DNA of 64,000 nucleotides from Chryseolinea soli (GCF_003589925.1 NZ_CP032382.1:1922001-1986000); one strand, 5' to 3'. Positions 9,440 to 19,240 are shown, counted from the stretch's first letter. The notes: generated by a model not told the origin, from the sequence alone. Program-made: numbers and translations.

Positions 9440-11350
9440 ATGAAGAGGCTTGTTTTTGTCCTGGCGTGTTCTGTCGCCGTGGTTGCGTTCGCTAAGGAAA
9501 CACCGAAGTTCCCTGTAAGCGCTATACCCGAGGAGTTGAAGAAGGATGTGAATGCCGTGTATCGCGAAGATCAGTCCGTATTCTCCATCATTTCCAGAAG
9601 CCGGGCTTCGCACTACGTATATCAGGTTATTACCATTCTCAATTCGAATGCTAACAGTTATGCCAGCGATGCCGTCGGCTACGATAAACTGACGAAGATC
9701 AACACATTGAAAGTAACTGTTTATGACGCAGAGGGTTTTGTGGTTTCCCGGCTGAAAAACAGCGAGATCGCAGACCGGAGTGTCTTCGACGGCTTTACGC
9801 TATTCAGCGACGATCGCATGAAGACGTTTGACGTATCGCAAGGCAGTTATCCCTACACCGTAGAAATTGAGTACGAATTGGAGTACAAGTTCTTATTTTA
9901 TATTCCGCCATTCTGGGTGCAGAACGATGATAAAACGTCGGTGGAGCACTCTCTTTACAGGTTGAAGTATGCCCCAGGCCTGGAACCGCGTTACAAAACC
10001 TATCACATCGACACCGCCCCTTCTATTGAAAAAGCCGCAGACGGTAGTGGAACGATCACGTTTGAGCATAAAAATGTAAGACCGATTAGAATTGAACCGC
10101 TTAGCAAGCGACAGGGTCAGCTTCCATCCATTGAGGCCGCACCCACCAATTTTGAATACGAAAACTATGTCGGCGTAATGGACACCTGGAGCAACTATGG
10201 TCTTTGGATAAACTCATTGATCAAGGGACGTGACGCTTTACCCGATGCCACGCGGCAAAAGATAAAAAGCCTGACAGCCCAGGCGAAGACCGATGAAGAG
10301 AAGATCAAGATCTTGTACGAATATCTTCAAAGCCGCACACGCTACGTCGGCATCCAGGTCGGTATTGGGGGCCACCAGCCGTTTGAGGCAACCGTGGTAG
10401 ACCAAAACGGTTACGGCGACTGCAAAGCGCTTTCTAACTATATGATTGCGATGCTGAAAGAGATAGGCATCAAAGGATACTACACCCTCATCGATGCTGG
10501 TAACAGCCCCCGTGAAATCGATCCGAAATTTCCGCGTGTGCAATTTAATCACGCGATTGTTTGCGTACCGCAGAAAATCGATACCATCTGGCTGGAGTGT
10601 ACCAACCAGACAAATCCCTTCGGCTATCAGGGCCGTTTTACGGGCGACCGCAAGGCACTGGTAATAACGGATAATGGCGCGAAAGTGGTGAACACCATCC
10701 GCTATCCAGCCGAAAAGAATCTGCAATCACGCACGGCCGACGTTTTTCTTCAACCAAATGGAGATGCCAGTGCCAAAATAAAGACTTCGTATAGCGGGTT
10801 GCAATATGAAAACGGGAATCTTGATGGCATTCTCACCAGCCAATTTGACGAGCAAAAGAAATGGCTGCAAGGGGAAATCGATATTCCCAGCTTCGATATC
10901 ACAACCTTTAAAATGGAGAACCACAAAAGCAAAATACCCTCGGCACAGGTAGCGGTGGATCTTACTTTAAAACGATTTGCCACGCTAAGCGGCAAACGTG
11001 TATTCGTTACCCCCAATCTCATGAATCGCTCCAGCTATGTTCCCGAGAAAGTGGAGTCACGCAAGACCAAGGTTTTGTTGAACATGGGCTTCACAGATTT
11101 CGATACCATCCGATACCATTTACCCGAAGGCATTTACCCGGAATTTATTCCCAAACCAATTTTACTGAAATCACGGTTTGGTGAGTACGAGGCTACGTTT
11201 ACCCTCGATCAAAACGACCTCATCTACATCCGGAGGTTCAAACTGCAACGGGGCGAGTATCCGTCAGAGTCCTACTCGGAATTGATCGACTTCTACAAAG
11301 GTCTGAACAAAGCCGACAACACCAAGCTTGTCTTCCTGAGCAAAACTTAG
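9440..11350 (+). CDS. DUF3857 domain protein with intact transglutaminase-like triad
   Basis: This 636-aa protein has a signal peptide (to about residue 18, VVAFAKE) and the same DUF3857-transglutaminase architecture as the gene before it. Here the catalytic centre looks intact: Cys328 in GYGDCKALSNYM, His371 in FNHAIV, and an acidic residue in the following WLECT segment (Asp381 or Glu386). Such proteins are periplasmic in Bacteroidota and are thought to act as Cys proteases or acyl transferases; the substrate is unknown. It starts 4 nt after the degenerate paralogue and converges with the SDR gene after a 10-nt gap. Confidence 0.87.
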   Translation: MKRLVFVLACSVAVVAFAKETPKFPVSAIPEELKKDVNAVYREDQSVFSIISRSRASHYVYQVITILNSNANSYASDAVGYDKLTKINTLKVTVYDAEGFVVSRLKNSEIADRSVFDGFTLFSDDRMKTFDVSQGSYPYTVEIEYELEYKFLFYIPPFWVQNDDKTSVEHSLYRLKYAPGLEPRYKTYHIDTAPSIEKAADGSGTITFEHKNVRPIRIEPLSKRQGQLPSIEAAPTNFEYENYVGVMDTWSNYGLWINSLIKGRDALPDATRQKIKSLTAQAKTDEEKIKILYEYLQSRTRYVGIQVGIGGHQPFEATVVDQNGYGDCKALSNYMIAMLKEIGIKGYYTLIDAGNSPREIDPKFPRVQFNHAIVCVPQKIDTIWLECTNQTNPFGYQGRFTGDRKALVITDNGAKVVNTIRYPAEKNLQSRTADVFLQPNGDASAKIKTSYSGLQYENGNLDGILTSQFDEQKKWLQGEIDIPSFDITTFKMENHKSKIPSAQVAVDLTLKRFATLSGKRVFVTPNLMNRSSYVPEKVESRKTKVLLNMGFTDFDTIRYHLPEGIYPEFIPKPILLKSRFGEYEATFTLDQNDLIYIRRFKLQRGEYPSESYSELIDFYKGLNKADNTKLVFLSKT

Positions 11351-11360
11351 AAGAACTGAA

Positions 11361-12167
11361 TTATTTGATCGGAGCATCCGTCTCCCGGGCCATCGCCTCG
11401 TAGACGATCTTGTCCGACAAGCTGGGCAGCCATTTGCTGAGGAACACGGCTATTTTTCCTTCGGTGGTGAGCACGATGTTGCGCTTGCGTTTCACGGTGG
11501 CCTTGTAGATGTGGCGGGCGCATTCTTCGGCCGTCATCATCTTGCCTTCTTCGCGGGGCGATTCACCCTGGGCCTTTCCGTTTTTCGTGAGGGACCGCTT
11601 GCGTATGTTAGACGATGTGAATCCCGGACAGGCCGTGAGCACGTGGACATCCCTTTTCAGATACTCCGTGCGCAACACTTCCAGAAAGCCGTTCAAGGCA
11701 AACTTGGAGGCCGAATAACCCGTGCGCCCGGGCAAACCACAATAGCCGGCAATGGACGAGATGCCCACAATAGATCCCTTGTTTTTCACGATCTCCGGAA
11801 GGCAGTATTTGGTGGCATACAGCACACCATAAAAATTGATGTCCATCACTTTCTTCACCACCTCCAGGTCCACATCCTCAAACAAAGCCCGCATGGATAT
11901 ACCCGCATTGTTGATGAGCACATCGATGGTCCCATAGCGTTTGATCACCTCTTCCGCCATTCGTTTGTTGTCGTCCTCTTGGCTGACGTCGGCTTGCAGT
12001 CCATACACCAGGATCCCCTTGTCGCGAAGCTCTGCCATGGCCTTGTCGAGACCCGTCTGATCCCTTCCGGTGATAAAGATCTTGGAACCCTTCAGCCCAA
12101 ACTCCTGGGCCAGGGCAAGTCCAATACCGGAGGTTCCCCCGGTGATCACGACAACTTTGTGCTTCAT
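11361..12167 (-). CDS. Short-chain dehydrogenase/reductase
   Basis: This is a classical SDR of 268 aa. It shows the nucleotide-binding motif TGGTSGIG (9-16), NNAG (86-89), the catalytic Ser at 137-138, and YSASK with Tyr151 and Lys155. It most resembles membrane-associated SDRs that reduce keto groups in lipid-type substrates (DHRS7-like). The start at 12167 puts the Rossmann fold at the N-terminus; an upstream ATG would add 13 residues without a domain. A -7 promoter box ends 4 nt before this start. The specific substrate cannot be read from the sequence. Confidence 0.87.
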   Translation of the reverse strand: MKHKVVVITGGTSGIGLALAQEFGLKGSKIFITGRDQTGLDKAMAELRDKGILVYGLQADVSQEDDNKRMAEEVIKRYGTIDVLINNAGISMRALFEDVDLEVVKKVMDINFYGVLYATKYCLPEIVKNKGSIVGISSIAGYCGLPGRTGYSASKFALNGFLEVLRTEYLKRDVHVLTACPGFTSSNIRKRSLTKNGKAQGESPREEGKMMTAEECARHIYKATVKRKRNIVLTTEGKIAVFLSKWLPSLSDKIVYEAMARETDAPIK

Positions 12168-12171
12168 GCGC

Positions 12172-12179
12172 CAAAAGTA
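12172..12179 (-). promoter_or_regulatory. Candidate -7 box for the SDR gene
   Basis: On the minus strand this reads TACTTTTG, an exact TAnnTTTG match. It ends 4 nt before the ATG at 12167, suggesting a leaderless transcript. No -33 TTG at normal spacing. Confidence 0.4.
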
Positions 12180-12215
12180 ACAATAGTTGTTTAACTTGCC
12201 CGGCACAAACCTGCT

Positions 12216-13067
12216 ATGTTTTTCATACGCTTGCTCTCCCGGTTACCCCTCCCGGTGCTTTACGCATTTTCCGATTTCCTCTTTGCCGTGAGCTTCTACC
12301 TGGTGCGCTACCGGCGGGCCATGGTGCAGAAGAATCTCAAAAATTCGTTTCCCGAAAAAACCGATGCCGAACGCAGCCGGATCGAAAAGCAGTTTTTCAA
12401 GGATCTTTGCGACTATGCCGTGGAGATGTTAAAGCTGCTCACGATCAGCCAGGAAGAGCTGGGCCGACGGGTGGTCTTTAAAAATCCGGACGTATCCAAC
12501 CGCTACATCCTCAACGGGCAATCGCTGTTGAACCTGGCCTCGCACAATTTCAATTGGGAATGGCTGCTGGTGGCCGGTTCGTTCACGCTGCCGGGGCAAA
12601 TGGACTTTGTGTACCAATCGGTGAACAGTAAATTCTTTGACGATTTTTCGTATGCCTGCCGGACACGCTTTGGCGCCCATGGCATCAAGCGCGATGAGGT
12701 GGCCCGTGAGATCGTGAAGCGCAGACACATCGTGCGCAATATCGCTTTGGTGGGCGATCAATACCCGGGCTACAAACACGATAAAAAATATGCCACCCGT
12801 TTCCTGAACCAGGACACCGTTTTTTTCTACGGCTCAAACCAGTTGGCACAACTTACGCAGTATCCGGTCATGTACTATGCCATGAAGAAAGTGAAACGTG
12901 GCTACTACGAAACCCACATCGTGGAACTGGCCCAGCCACCCTATGCAAAAGACAGCGACGTGGTAATGGAACACTATGTGCGCGAACTCGAAAAGGTGAT
13001 CCGCGAAAATCCATCGCAGTGGCTATGGTCGCACAACCGGTGGAAGACCCGTCATCTTGAAGCTTAG
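12216..13067 (+). CDS. Lysophospholipid/lipid A acyltransferase (LpxL/HtrB family)
   Basis: The 283-aa protein has an N-terminal hydrophobic anchor (about residues 10-30) and the family's HX4(D/E) catalytic motif as HNFNWE (His110, Glu115). A GDQYPG segment follows around 170-180. Enzymes of this family add secondary acyl chains to lipid A or related lipids at the inner membrane. It is divergent from the SDR gene (48-nt gap) and overlaps the convergent DoxX gene by 4 nt. The exact acceptor is not certain; in Bacteroidota, members also act in ornithine/glycine lipid synthesis. Confidence 0.85.
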   Translation: MFFIRLLSRLPLPVLYAFSDFLFAVSFYLVRYRRAMVQKNLKNSFPEKTDAERSRIEKQFFKDLCDYAVEMLKLLTISQEELGRRVVFKNPDVSNRYILNGQSLLNLASHNFNWEWLLVAGSFTLPGQMDFVYQSVNSKFFDDFSYACRTRFGAHGIKRDEVAREIVKRRHIVRNIALVGDQYPGYKHDKKYATRFLNQDTVFFYGSNQLAQLTQYPVMYYAMKKVKRGYYETHIVELAQPPYAKDSDVVMEHYVRELEKVIRENPSQWLWSHNRWKTRHLEA

Positions 13068-13459
13068 TTGCGCCCCTTGCTTTGGGCAGCGATCACGATC
13101 ATGCACGTGATCAATAGTACGCTGTACTCCACACCATTCGATCCTCCCCCTACAACGAACCAACCATTTTTCGCATGGACCAATAGGATGCCCATGGTTA
13201 ACTCCAGGGCAAATGCGGCCGCGATCCACCGGGTGTAACGGCCCAGGGCCATGAGCAGACCACCAGCGATCTCAAAGAGCGTGATTCCCCACGCAACAAC
13301 GGTGCCGGCGGGGATGCCCTGCGAGTCGAGGAAGCCACCAAAGCCGCCCACGCCATCGTGGAGAATGCGTGTGACGCCGTGAATGATGAGCAAGAGGGCT
13401 ACAATTACCCGGAGCAGGATCACGGCCTGCGAGGCGCTTAGGAAAGGGAAGTTCTTCAT
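13064..13459 (-). CDS. DoxX-family membrane protein
   Basis: A 131-aa protein with four predicted membrane helices (roughly 12-30, 50-72, 78-95 and 110-126) and the DoxX-type pattern of small residues after the first helix. DoxX proteins are small integral membrane proteins sometimes linked to quinol or thiol redox functions. The chosen start (13459) gives a standard N-terminus; the upstream extension is not hydrophobic. Its stop overlaps the stop of the acyltransferase gene on the other strand by 4 nt. Confidence 0.8.
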   Translation of the reverse strand: MKNFPFLSASQAVILLRVIVALLLIIHGVTRILHDGVGGFGGFLDSQGIPAGTVVAWGITLFEIAGGLLMALGRYTRWIAAAFALELTMGILLVHAKNGWFVVGGGSNGVEYSVLLITCMIVIAAQSKGRN

Positions 13460-13597
13460 AGGGGATAGGTTTACCCTAAAATAGCAAATTGAAAGATGCA
13501 CCGGGTTTTTGTACCTTGTTCTCACCCGAAAAATACCCCGTCTGGGGCGGCAGTTGGCCTGAGCATTCTTCCTAAGATTGTAATAAAACCTTTGCCT

Positions 13598-14551
13598 ATG
13601 AAAGCCTGTCTACCCATGCTTGTGATGAGCCTTTCCACGATGCTGGCACAATCCCAAACCCTGCAACCTCCCGCCCAGCTTAGCCTGTTTATGGAGGGCA
13701 CCGTGAGCACAAACCTCAACGAGCGCGACATGGCCCTATCGCCCGATGGAAGCGAAATGTACTATACCCTCGAAGCGGCTCAAAATGCGTTCTCTACCAT
13801 TCTGTATCGTCACAAATTGCCTGGCAATAAATGGTCGGCACCGGAAGTGGCTCCTTTCTCGGGGCAATTCAAAGACCTTGAGCCGGCCTTCAGCGCCGAC
13901 GGTCGCAGATTATTCTTTAGCTCCAATCGGCCCCTCAGCGGCACACAGGCAAAGGACTTCGACATCTGGGTGGTTGAACGAGCCAAAGATGGATCCTGGT
14001 CTTCGCCCCGCAACGTGGGCGCGCCCGTAAACACCAACGCCAATGAATTCTATCCCTCGGTTGCCCTGTCGGGAAATCTCTACTTCACTTCAGAATATGA
14101 AAAAGGCGTGGGCAAGGAAGACATCTACGTGTGCCAATGGCAGGATGGAAAATACACAGAGAGTGTAGCGCTCGATACGGCCGTGAATTCCAAGCTATGG
14201 GAATTCAATGCCTTTGTTTCGCCCGATGAAAAATTCATTCTCTTCACCTCCTACGGGCGCAAAGACGATCATGGCGGCGGCGATTTGTACATCAGCTTTC
14301 GCGATGCCGCCGGCGTCTGGCAGCCTGCTAAAAATATGAGCATGCTCAACTCGCCGAGGTTGGACTATTGTCCTTTTGTTTCCTTCGATCAGAAAATTCT
14401 CTTCTTCACCAGCGGCCGGCACGATCTCCCGTCGACCTATGAAAAACCAACCACACATGCTGCACTCGTCAAAGCCTACAACAGCGTGCGCAATGGTTCG
14501 GAAAATATTTATTGGGTAGATTTTCAGGCCCTTGTGGGTTCCCTGAAGTGA
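13598..14551 (+). CDS. Secreted PD40 beta-propeller protein
   Basis: The 318-aa product starts with a signal peptide (MKACLPMLVMSLSTMLAQSQ) and contains five WD40-like PD40 blades, recognisable by repeats such as LSPDGSEMYYT, FSADGRRLFFSS and VSPDEKFILFTS. Such TolB-like propellers bind peptides or peptidoglycan-associated proteins in the periplasm. No OmpA domain follows, unlike many Bacteroidota relatives. The ATG at 13598 was chosen over an earlier in-frame ATG because it begins the signal peptide. It ends 2 nt before the convergent helicase gene. Confidence 0.8.
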   Translation: MKACLPMLVMSLSTMLAQSQTLQPPAQLSLFMEGTVSTNLNERDMALSPDGSEMYYTLEAAQNAFSTILYRHKLPGNKWSAPEVAPFSGQFKDLEPAFSADGRRLFFSSNRPLSGTQAKDFDIWVVERAKDGSWSSPRNVGAPVNTNANEFYPSVALSGNLYFTSEYEKGVGKEDIYVCQWQDGKYTESVALDTAVNSKLWEFNAFVSPDEKFILFTSYGRKDDHGGGDLYISFRDAAGVWQPAKNMSMLNSPRLDYCPFVSFDQKILFFTSGRHDLPSTYEKPTTHAALVKAYNSVRNGSENIYWVDFQALVGSLK

Positions 14552-14553
14552 GC

Positions 14554-17499
14554 TTACAACAACATCTGTTCGATGTCTTCTTTGGTGAGCTGTTTCATGA
14601 AGCTTTCTTCGGTGGTGATCAGCTCGGTAGTGAGGCGCAGCTTGCGTTGTTGCAGCGTGAGGATCTTTTCCTCCACGGTGTTGCGGGTAATGAATTTATA
14701 GGTGAACACTTTTCGCTTCTGGCCGATGCGATGCGCACGGTCAACGGCTTGCGCCTCCACGGCGGGGTTCCACCACGGATCGAGAATGAAGACGTAGTCT
14801 GCTTCGGTCAGGTTCAATCCGAGGCCACCTGCCTTTATAGAAATCAAAAATACTTTTAGCGAGGTGTCTTTGTTGAAGCGCTCCACCTGCTCCTTGCGAT
14901 CGGTGCTGGAGCCATCGAGATAGGTGTAGTCTATTTTGTTCGACTTCAAATATTGACGTACGATTTCGAGGTGCTTCACATATTGGCTAAACACCAGCAC
15001 CTTGTGACCTTCGGCAATGGCGTTCTCCAGCATGTGCGTGATGTCCTCCATTTTACCGGAATCGCCCGAGTAGCCTTGTTCAACCATGCGCGGGTGGTTC
15101 GCGATCTGGCGAAGCTTGGTGAGTCCTTCCAGGATCATGAAGCGGCTGTTGCCCAGGCCTTCCTGCTCGATGAGCTTGAAGATCTTCTCGCGGTAGTGGG
15201 CTTTCACTTCCTCGTAGCGTTTCTCCTGATCGTTGGTCATGGAACAATATTGAATGTTCTCCACTTTTTCGGGAAGCTCCGTAGCGACTTGTGATTTATG
15301 ACGGCGCAAGATGAAAGGCTTGATCACCGAGTGAAGTTTCTTCGAACGCGCCTCATCGTTTTTCTTTTCGATGGGATTCTGAAACTCGTTCCGGAAATAC
15401 GTTTGCGTTCCCAGAATGCCCGGGTTGATAAACGACATCTGCGACCAGAGGTCCATCGTCGTGTTCTCAATGGGCGTTCCCGTCAACACCAATTTATGCC
15501 GCGACTTCAATTCGCGCACCGCCTTGGCAATGTTCGACGTGGGGTTCTTGATCACCTGCGACTCGTCGAGGATCACATAGTTAAAATAAAACTCGCGCAG
15601 CAACTCTACGTCCAGGCGGGTAATGCCATAGGAAGTGAGCACCAAATCATATTTTTCAAAACGGCGCACATCCTTGTTGCGCATCGTGCCGGTGTAGTTC
15701 AGCAAACGCAATCCCGGCGTGAACTTGCTGGCCTCCATCTCCCAGTTGTAGATGAGCGATGTGGGCATGATGAGCAGCGTCGTGCCCGAGCCGTTTTCTT
15801 TTTCGGCTTGCAGCATGGATAAGGTTTGAACGGTCTTACCCAAACCCATGTCGTCGGCAAGGCATCCACCGAGTCTGTATTCGTTGAGAAAACGCAGCCA
15901 ATTATAACCAGCCTTTTGATAGGGGCGAAGCTCGCCTTCAAAGCCTTGCGGCGGCGGATAATTTTTTATACCACTAAACGAATTGAGTGAACGCAATTTT
16001 TCGCTGAGATGAACCTTGGCCAGGTTGCCTTCTTCCAATTCCTTCACCAGGTTAAGGTGGTGTTTGCGCAGCACGGGTTTTTCATTGTCGCCATCCGTCT
16101 CGCTCAAGGCAAAGAGATCGGCATATTTGGTGAGCCATGCTTCGGGGATAATAGCGATCTCGCCGTTGGGTAATTTGAATTCCACTTTTTTGCGGAGGAT
16201 CAGTTTTCGCAGATCCTTGAACGGAATTTCAAACTCACCGAAACGGATCTTGGCGTGAATATCGAACCAGTCGATGTTCTCTTTCACCTCCACTTCGATC
16301 ACGGCCTTTCCCACAAAATATTTTTTGTCGCGGCTCTCGGGCTGGCTCACTTCAAAACCGAGGTTGAGCAGGTTCACGCGGTTCTCGTTCAACCAAGAGA
16401 ATGCCTCAGACTTGGGTATGGCCACACGAAATCCCTTCATCGGCAATCCCAATTTTTGCAGCGTGTGCAAAAAGTTTTTCTCGTCATCGTTGCGTCGCGA
16501 CACGCGATGGAACACATAGCCTTCGCCTTGCTTTTCCAACGTCACGCTCACCGGTCCCAGGTGATCGCCGCGGAAACGATGCTTGCCGTATTTGAACGAA
16601 AGGTCAAAAACAATTTTACCGGCCTCGTCGGTGGCCGCCTCTTCTGCGGGACGCCGGTCTTCAAAAAGCGAGGGGGCGGATGTGGTTTGCGCCGAGTGAA
16701 GCTCCGAAAGCGTGAGCACCGGGTGGGGATCGTAGGTGCTCTTGTTGATCTCAAAACCGCTCGCCTCCACATCGTCGAACGAAGCGATGAGCGGGGCAAC
16801 AAAACGGTTGTAGTAAGTTTCTTCTACGTTCTTGGGGATGACCACATATTTTTTTGTGAAGAACGGGATCAGCTTTTTGCCGTCGACGTGTTTTTCAAAA
16901 CCGTGGAGGCGGCCGTTCAATACCATCCAGGCCGGGCTCTTGCAAATGAGGTAGGCCGATGGGTTGGGCAGATCCAGTTTTTTTCCCTGGTAGAATATAG
17001 TGGGGTAATAGTTCGTGTGATCGTCCGTTCGCATGAAGTGGAACTGGATGGTCGCGCGCTTGTCGAGCACTTCTATTTTGCGCCACGTGGGCTCGCCATC
17101 GTTGCCCATTTCGAAAAGCACTTTGCCTTTCATTTTCTCCAGGATCTTGGCCCGGCGTTTTTCCATGTAGTCTTCGATCTGCTCTTGGAGCATTTCGTTG
17201 CCTTTGGCTTTGTCGTAGGTCTTGGAGAAGAACTCCTCCGGCTTCATGAACTTGGCGGAGAATTTCTTTACGATCGATTCCTGTGTCATCGAGTCCATGA
17301 GTTCGATCAATTCGAAATCACGGTCGTCGAGGCCCTTCGAAAATTCGCGGGCGTTTTTCGAGGAAATGTTCTGATGTTGGTAAGTGAGCTTGCCTTTTTC
17401 GTCGAGATGGACAATATAGGATTCAAACACGAATCCCAGGTATTCGTGTTGATACAGCGAATAGATAATTTGAAACGGTTGTGAAGCAGACACTTTCAT
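14554..17499 (-). CDS. SNF2-family DEAD/DEAH helicase (bacterial RapA/SWI2-like)
   Basis: The 981-aa protein has an N-terminal region of about 530 residues unrelated to the motor, then a complete SNF2 ATPase. Walker A is DDMGLGKT (549-556), the Walker B variant is DESQ (645-648), motif III is LTGTP (672-676), and the second RecA lobe ends in QAVDRAHRIGQ (917-927). These enzymes translocate on double-stranded DNA and remodel protein-DNA complexes. No SWIM zinc finger is obvious at the N-terminus. It is transcribed alone. Its bacterial role could be recycling RNA polymerase or assisting repair. Confidence 0.9.
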   Translation of the reverse strand: MKVSASQPFQIIYSLYQHEYLGFVFESYIVHLDEKGKLTYQHQNISSKNAREFSKGLDDRDFELIELMDSMTQESIVKKFSAKFMKPEEFFSKTYDKAKGNEMLQEQIEDYMEKRRAKILEKMKGKVLFEMGNDGEPTWRKIEVLDKRATIQFHFMRTDDHTNYYPTIFYQGKKLDLPNPSAYLICKSPAWMVLNGRLHGFEKHVDGKKLIPFFTKKYVVIPKNVEETYYNRFVAPLIASFDDVEASGFEINKSTYDPHPVLTLSELHSAQTTSAPSLFEDRRPAEEAATDEAGKIVFDLSFKYGKHRFRGDHLGPVSVTLEKQGEGYVFHRVSRRNDDEKNFLHTLQKLGLPMKGFRVAIPKSEAFSWLNENRVNLLNLGFEVSQPESRDKKYFVGKAVIEVEVKENIDWFDIHAKIRFGEFEIPFKDLRKLILRKKVEFKLPNGEIAIIPEAWLTKYADLFALSETDGDNEKPVLRKHHLNLVKELEEGNLAKVHLSEKLRSLNSFSGIKNYPPPQGFEGELRPYQKAGYNWLRFLNEYRLGGCLADDMGLGKTVQTLSMLQAEKENGSGTTLLIMPTSLIYNWEMEASKFTPGLRLLNYTGTMRNKDVRRFEKYDLVLTSYGITRLDVELLREFYFNYVILDESQVIKNPTSNIAKAVRELKSRHKLVLTGTPIENTTMDLWSQMSFINPGILGTQTYFRNEFQNPIEKKNDEARSKKLHSVIKPFILRRHKSQVATELPEKVENIQYCSMTNDQEKRYEEVKAHYREKIFKLIEQEGLGNSRFMILEGLTKLRQIANHPRMVEQGYSGDSGKMEDITHMLENAIAEGHKVLVFSQYVKHLEIVRQYLKSNKIDYTYLDGSSTDRKEQVERFNKDTSLKVFLISIKAGGLGLNLTEADYVFILDPWWNPAVEAQAVDRAHRIGQKRKVFTYKFITRNTVEEKILTLQQRKLRLTTELITTEESFMKQLTKEDIEQMLL

Positions 17500-17593
17500 C
17501 TCGAAACCTGCATTTTGATGAAAACGGAATCTGAAAATTAGGGATTATCCAGCAGAAAAAACTGCCTTTTTTGGGATATTTAGTACATGGATA

Positions 17594-18820
17594 TTACAGG
17601 TTTTGAACGGAAGCAAACCGTGACGCGAGGGCGGCTGGTCGCGAAGAGATGGCCAATGTGACTACGGCCATGATGGAAAACACGTAGAGGAAGTCGGAAA
17701 ACAACATTTTCACAGGATAACCATCCACCACCGACGAATTCATACCCATCGAAACAAAGCCAAATTGTTGTTGCAACAATAGAATAAACCCACCGAAAAA
17801 AAGACCCGCCCCGGTGCCAATCGCCGCGATGAGCAAGCCTTCCGTGATGAAAATCCTTCTTAACAACCCACTGTCGGCACCCATGGCGGCCAATATGGTG
17901 ATGTCTCGCTTCTTGTCGATGGCCAGCATCATGAGGCTGAAATAGATATTGATGGAGCCGATCACGAGCAACAGGATGGCCGCTACGGAGGCGAACAATT
18001 TTTCCAGTTTCAACACGCGATACAGATCCTCGTGTTGCTCTTCGCCGTTGAGCACATTGAAATTTTTTCCGAGCGCTTGTTGCAGGGCATCCTCCACGGT
18101 CCGGAGGTCGGCACCGGGATCCGCTTTTATTTCCAACGACGTGCGCTTGTTGCCGTAGCTGAACAGCTCCTGGGCAAAGTCCAACGGAACGATCACATAG
18201 TTTTCGTCAAAGGTTTGAATGATGGAGAAGACGCCGGCGGGCTGAATGTTCTTTTGCGTATACATTTTCGACGGATCGAAACTTCCACTCTTCACGCTTT
18301 TTACCGAGTACAATTGCAACGCATAAAAATCCTGGTCCACCGCAATGGACAACGTACTCCGCACACCATAGCCGACGAGCGCGCGTGGCTTCCCATTTTT
18401 CTTTAACACCAAATCCCCTTCGATAATGCTCTCCGGAGGTATGCGATCCTGCTGCATAAAGTTGTCGCTCACTCCCTTCAACATCACCACTTGTGTGGCA
18501 TCGTTGTAGCGGGCGTAGGCATAGTCCTCGATCACCTCCGTTACGATCTTTACGCCTTGCACATCTTTTACTTTTTTCAACAGGGCGTCACTCACCTCAA
18601 ACGATTTCCCAACGCTGGCTTCTATTTTGATCTCGGGGTCGAACGAATTGTTGATGGCGTGCAGCAAATCGCCCAGGCCGTTAAAGATGGAGAGCACGAT
18701 GATGATGGCGGCCGAGAGGATGGCCACGGCCACCATGGAGATGATGGAGATCACGTTGATGAAATTCTTCTTCCGCTTCGAAAGCAAATAGCGCCGGGCA
18801 ATGAAGTAGGGGACGTTCAA
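17594..18820 (-). CDS. LolC/LolE-like ABC transporter permease
   Basis: This 408-aa permease has the four-helix MacB/LolC topology: one N-terminal helix (about 22-47), a large periplasmic domain, and three C-terminal helices (about 275-300, 315-345 and 370-395). The N-terminal PYFIARRYLLSKRKKNFINV pattern is typical of the LolC/E group, which sends lipoproteins to the outer membrane. The start codon is TTG at 18818-18820. The only in-frame codons between the rbfA stop and this TTG contain no other initiator, so the start is well fixed. It lies 15 nt downstream of rbfA. No LolD ATPase is adjacent. Confidence 0.85.
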   Translation of the reverse strand: MNVPYFIARRYLLSKRKKNFINVISIISMVAVAILSAAIIIVLSIFNGLGDLLHAINNSFDPEIKIEASVGKSFEVSDALLKKVKDVQGVKIVTEVIEDYAYARYNDATQVVMLKGVSDNFMQQDRIPPESIIEGDLVLKKNGKPRALVGYGVRSTLSIAVDQDFYALQLYSVKSVKSGSFDPSKMYTQKNIQPAGVFSIIQTFDENYVIVPLDFAQELFSYGNKRTSLEIKADPGADLRTVEDALQQALGKNFNVLNGEEQHEDLYRVLKLEKLFASVAAILLLVIGSINIYFSLMMLAIDKKRDITILAAMGADSGLLRRIFITEGLLIAAIGTGAGLFFGGFILLLQQQFGFVSMGMNSSVVDGYPVKMLFSDFLYVFSIMAVVTLAISSRPAALASRFASVQNL

Positions 18821-18835
18821 CGTTTTGAGGATTGG

Positions 18836-19204
18836 TTAGCTTTTTTGTTCCGGCGGGATGTGAAGGTTCTTGATAAGGTCGTCCATGCGGGTTGCATTCT
18901 CCTCTACCTCGTCTTTGAAGAAGATCAGTTCCGGCACAATGCGTACTTGCTTGCCGATCTTGTCGCCCAGGGCTTTGCGGATCTCGCTTTTGTGTTTGTT
19001 TATCTTCTCCAGTACTTTCTCTTTGTCTTTTGCCAGCAGCATGCTGATGTAGATCTTGGCCACGCTCAGATCGGGATTGATGCGTACGTCGGCAATGCTA
19101 ATGAAGGCGTTGTCGAGGATGCCCCGTTTGTCGCGCTGAAAGATGTCGCTCAATTCTTTCTGGATCAGCTTCGCGTATTTTTGTTGTCGGGTCGTGCCAC
19201 TCAT
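18836..19204 (-). CDS. rbfA: 30S ribosome-binding factor RbfA
   Basis: RbfA binds immature 30S subunits and helps 16S rRNA 5'-end maturation, especially in the cold. The 122-aa product starts at ATG 19204 (MSGTTRQQKYAKLIQKELSD), followed by the KH-like fold with ADVRINPDLSVAKIYIS. An upstream in-frame start would add 12 residues lacking similarity. It heads an apparent two-gene unit with the LolC/E-like permease and shares an intergenic region with the divergent membrane-protein gene. Confidence 0.92.
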   Translation of the reverse strand: MSGTTRQQKYAKLIQKELSDIFQRDKRGILDNAFISIADVRINPDLSVAKIYISMLLAKDKEKVLEKINKHKSEIRKALGDKIGKQVRIVPELIFFKDEVEENATRMDDLIKNLHIPPEQKS

Positions 19205-19209
19205 AGGGA

Positions 19210-19240
19210 CAAATATCTCGCATCCCTCAACAATTAGCAA
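19210..19240 (-). promoter_or_regulatory. Candidate rbfA promoter
   Basis: On the minus strand, TTG (19240-19238) is followed after 20 nt by GATATTTG (19217-19210), a one-mismatch match to TAnnTTTG. The box ends 5 nt before the rbfA ATG. Confidence 0.4.

Noticed and set aside
16255..17484. 409-codon open frame opposite the SNF2 gene
   Set aside because: It lies wholly antisense to a complete helicase with all motifs, and its product has a His- and Phe-rich composition with no recognisable domain.
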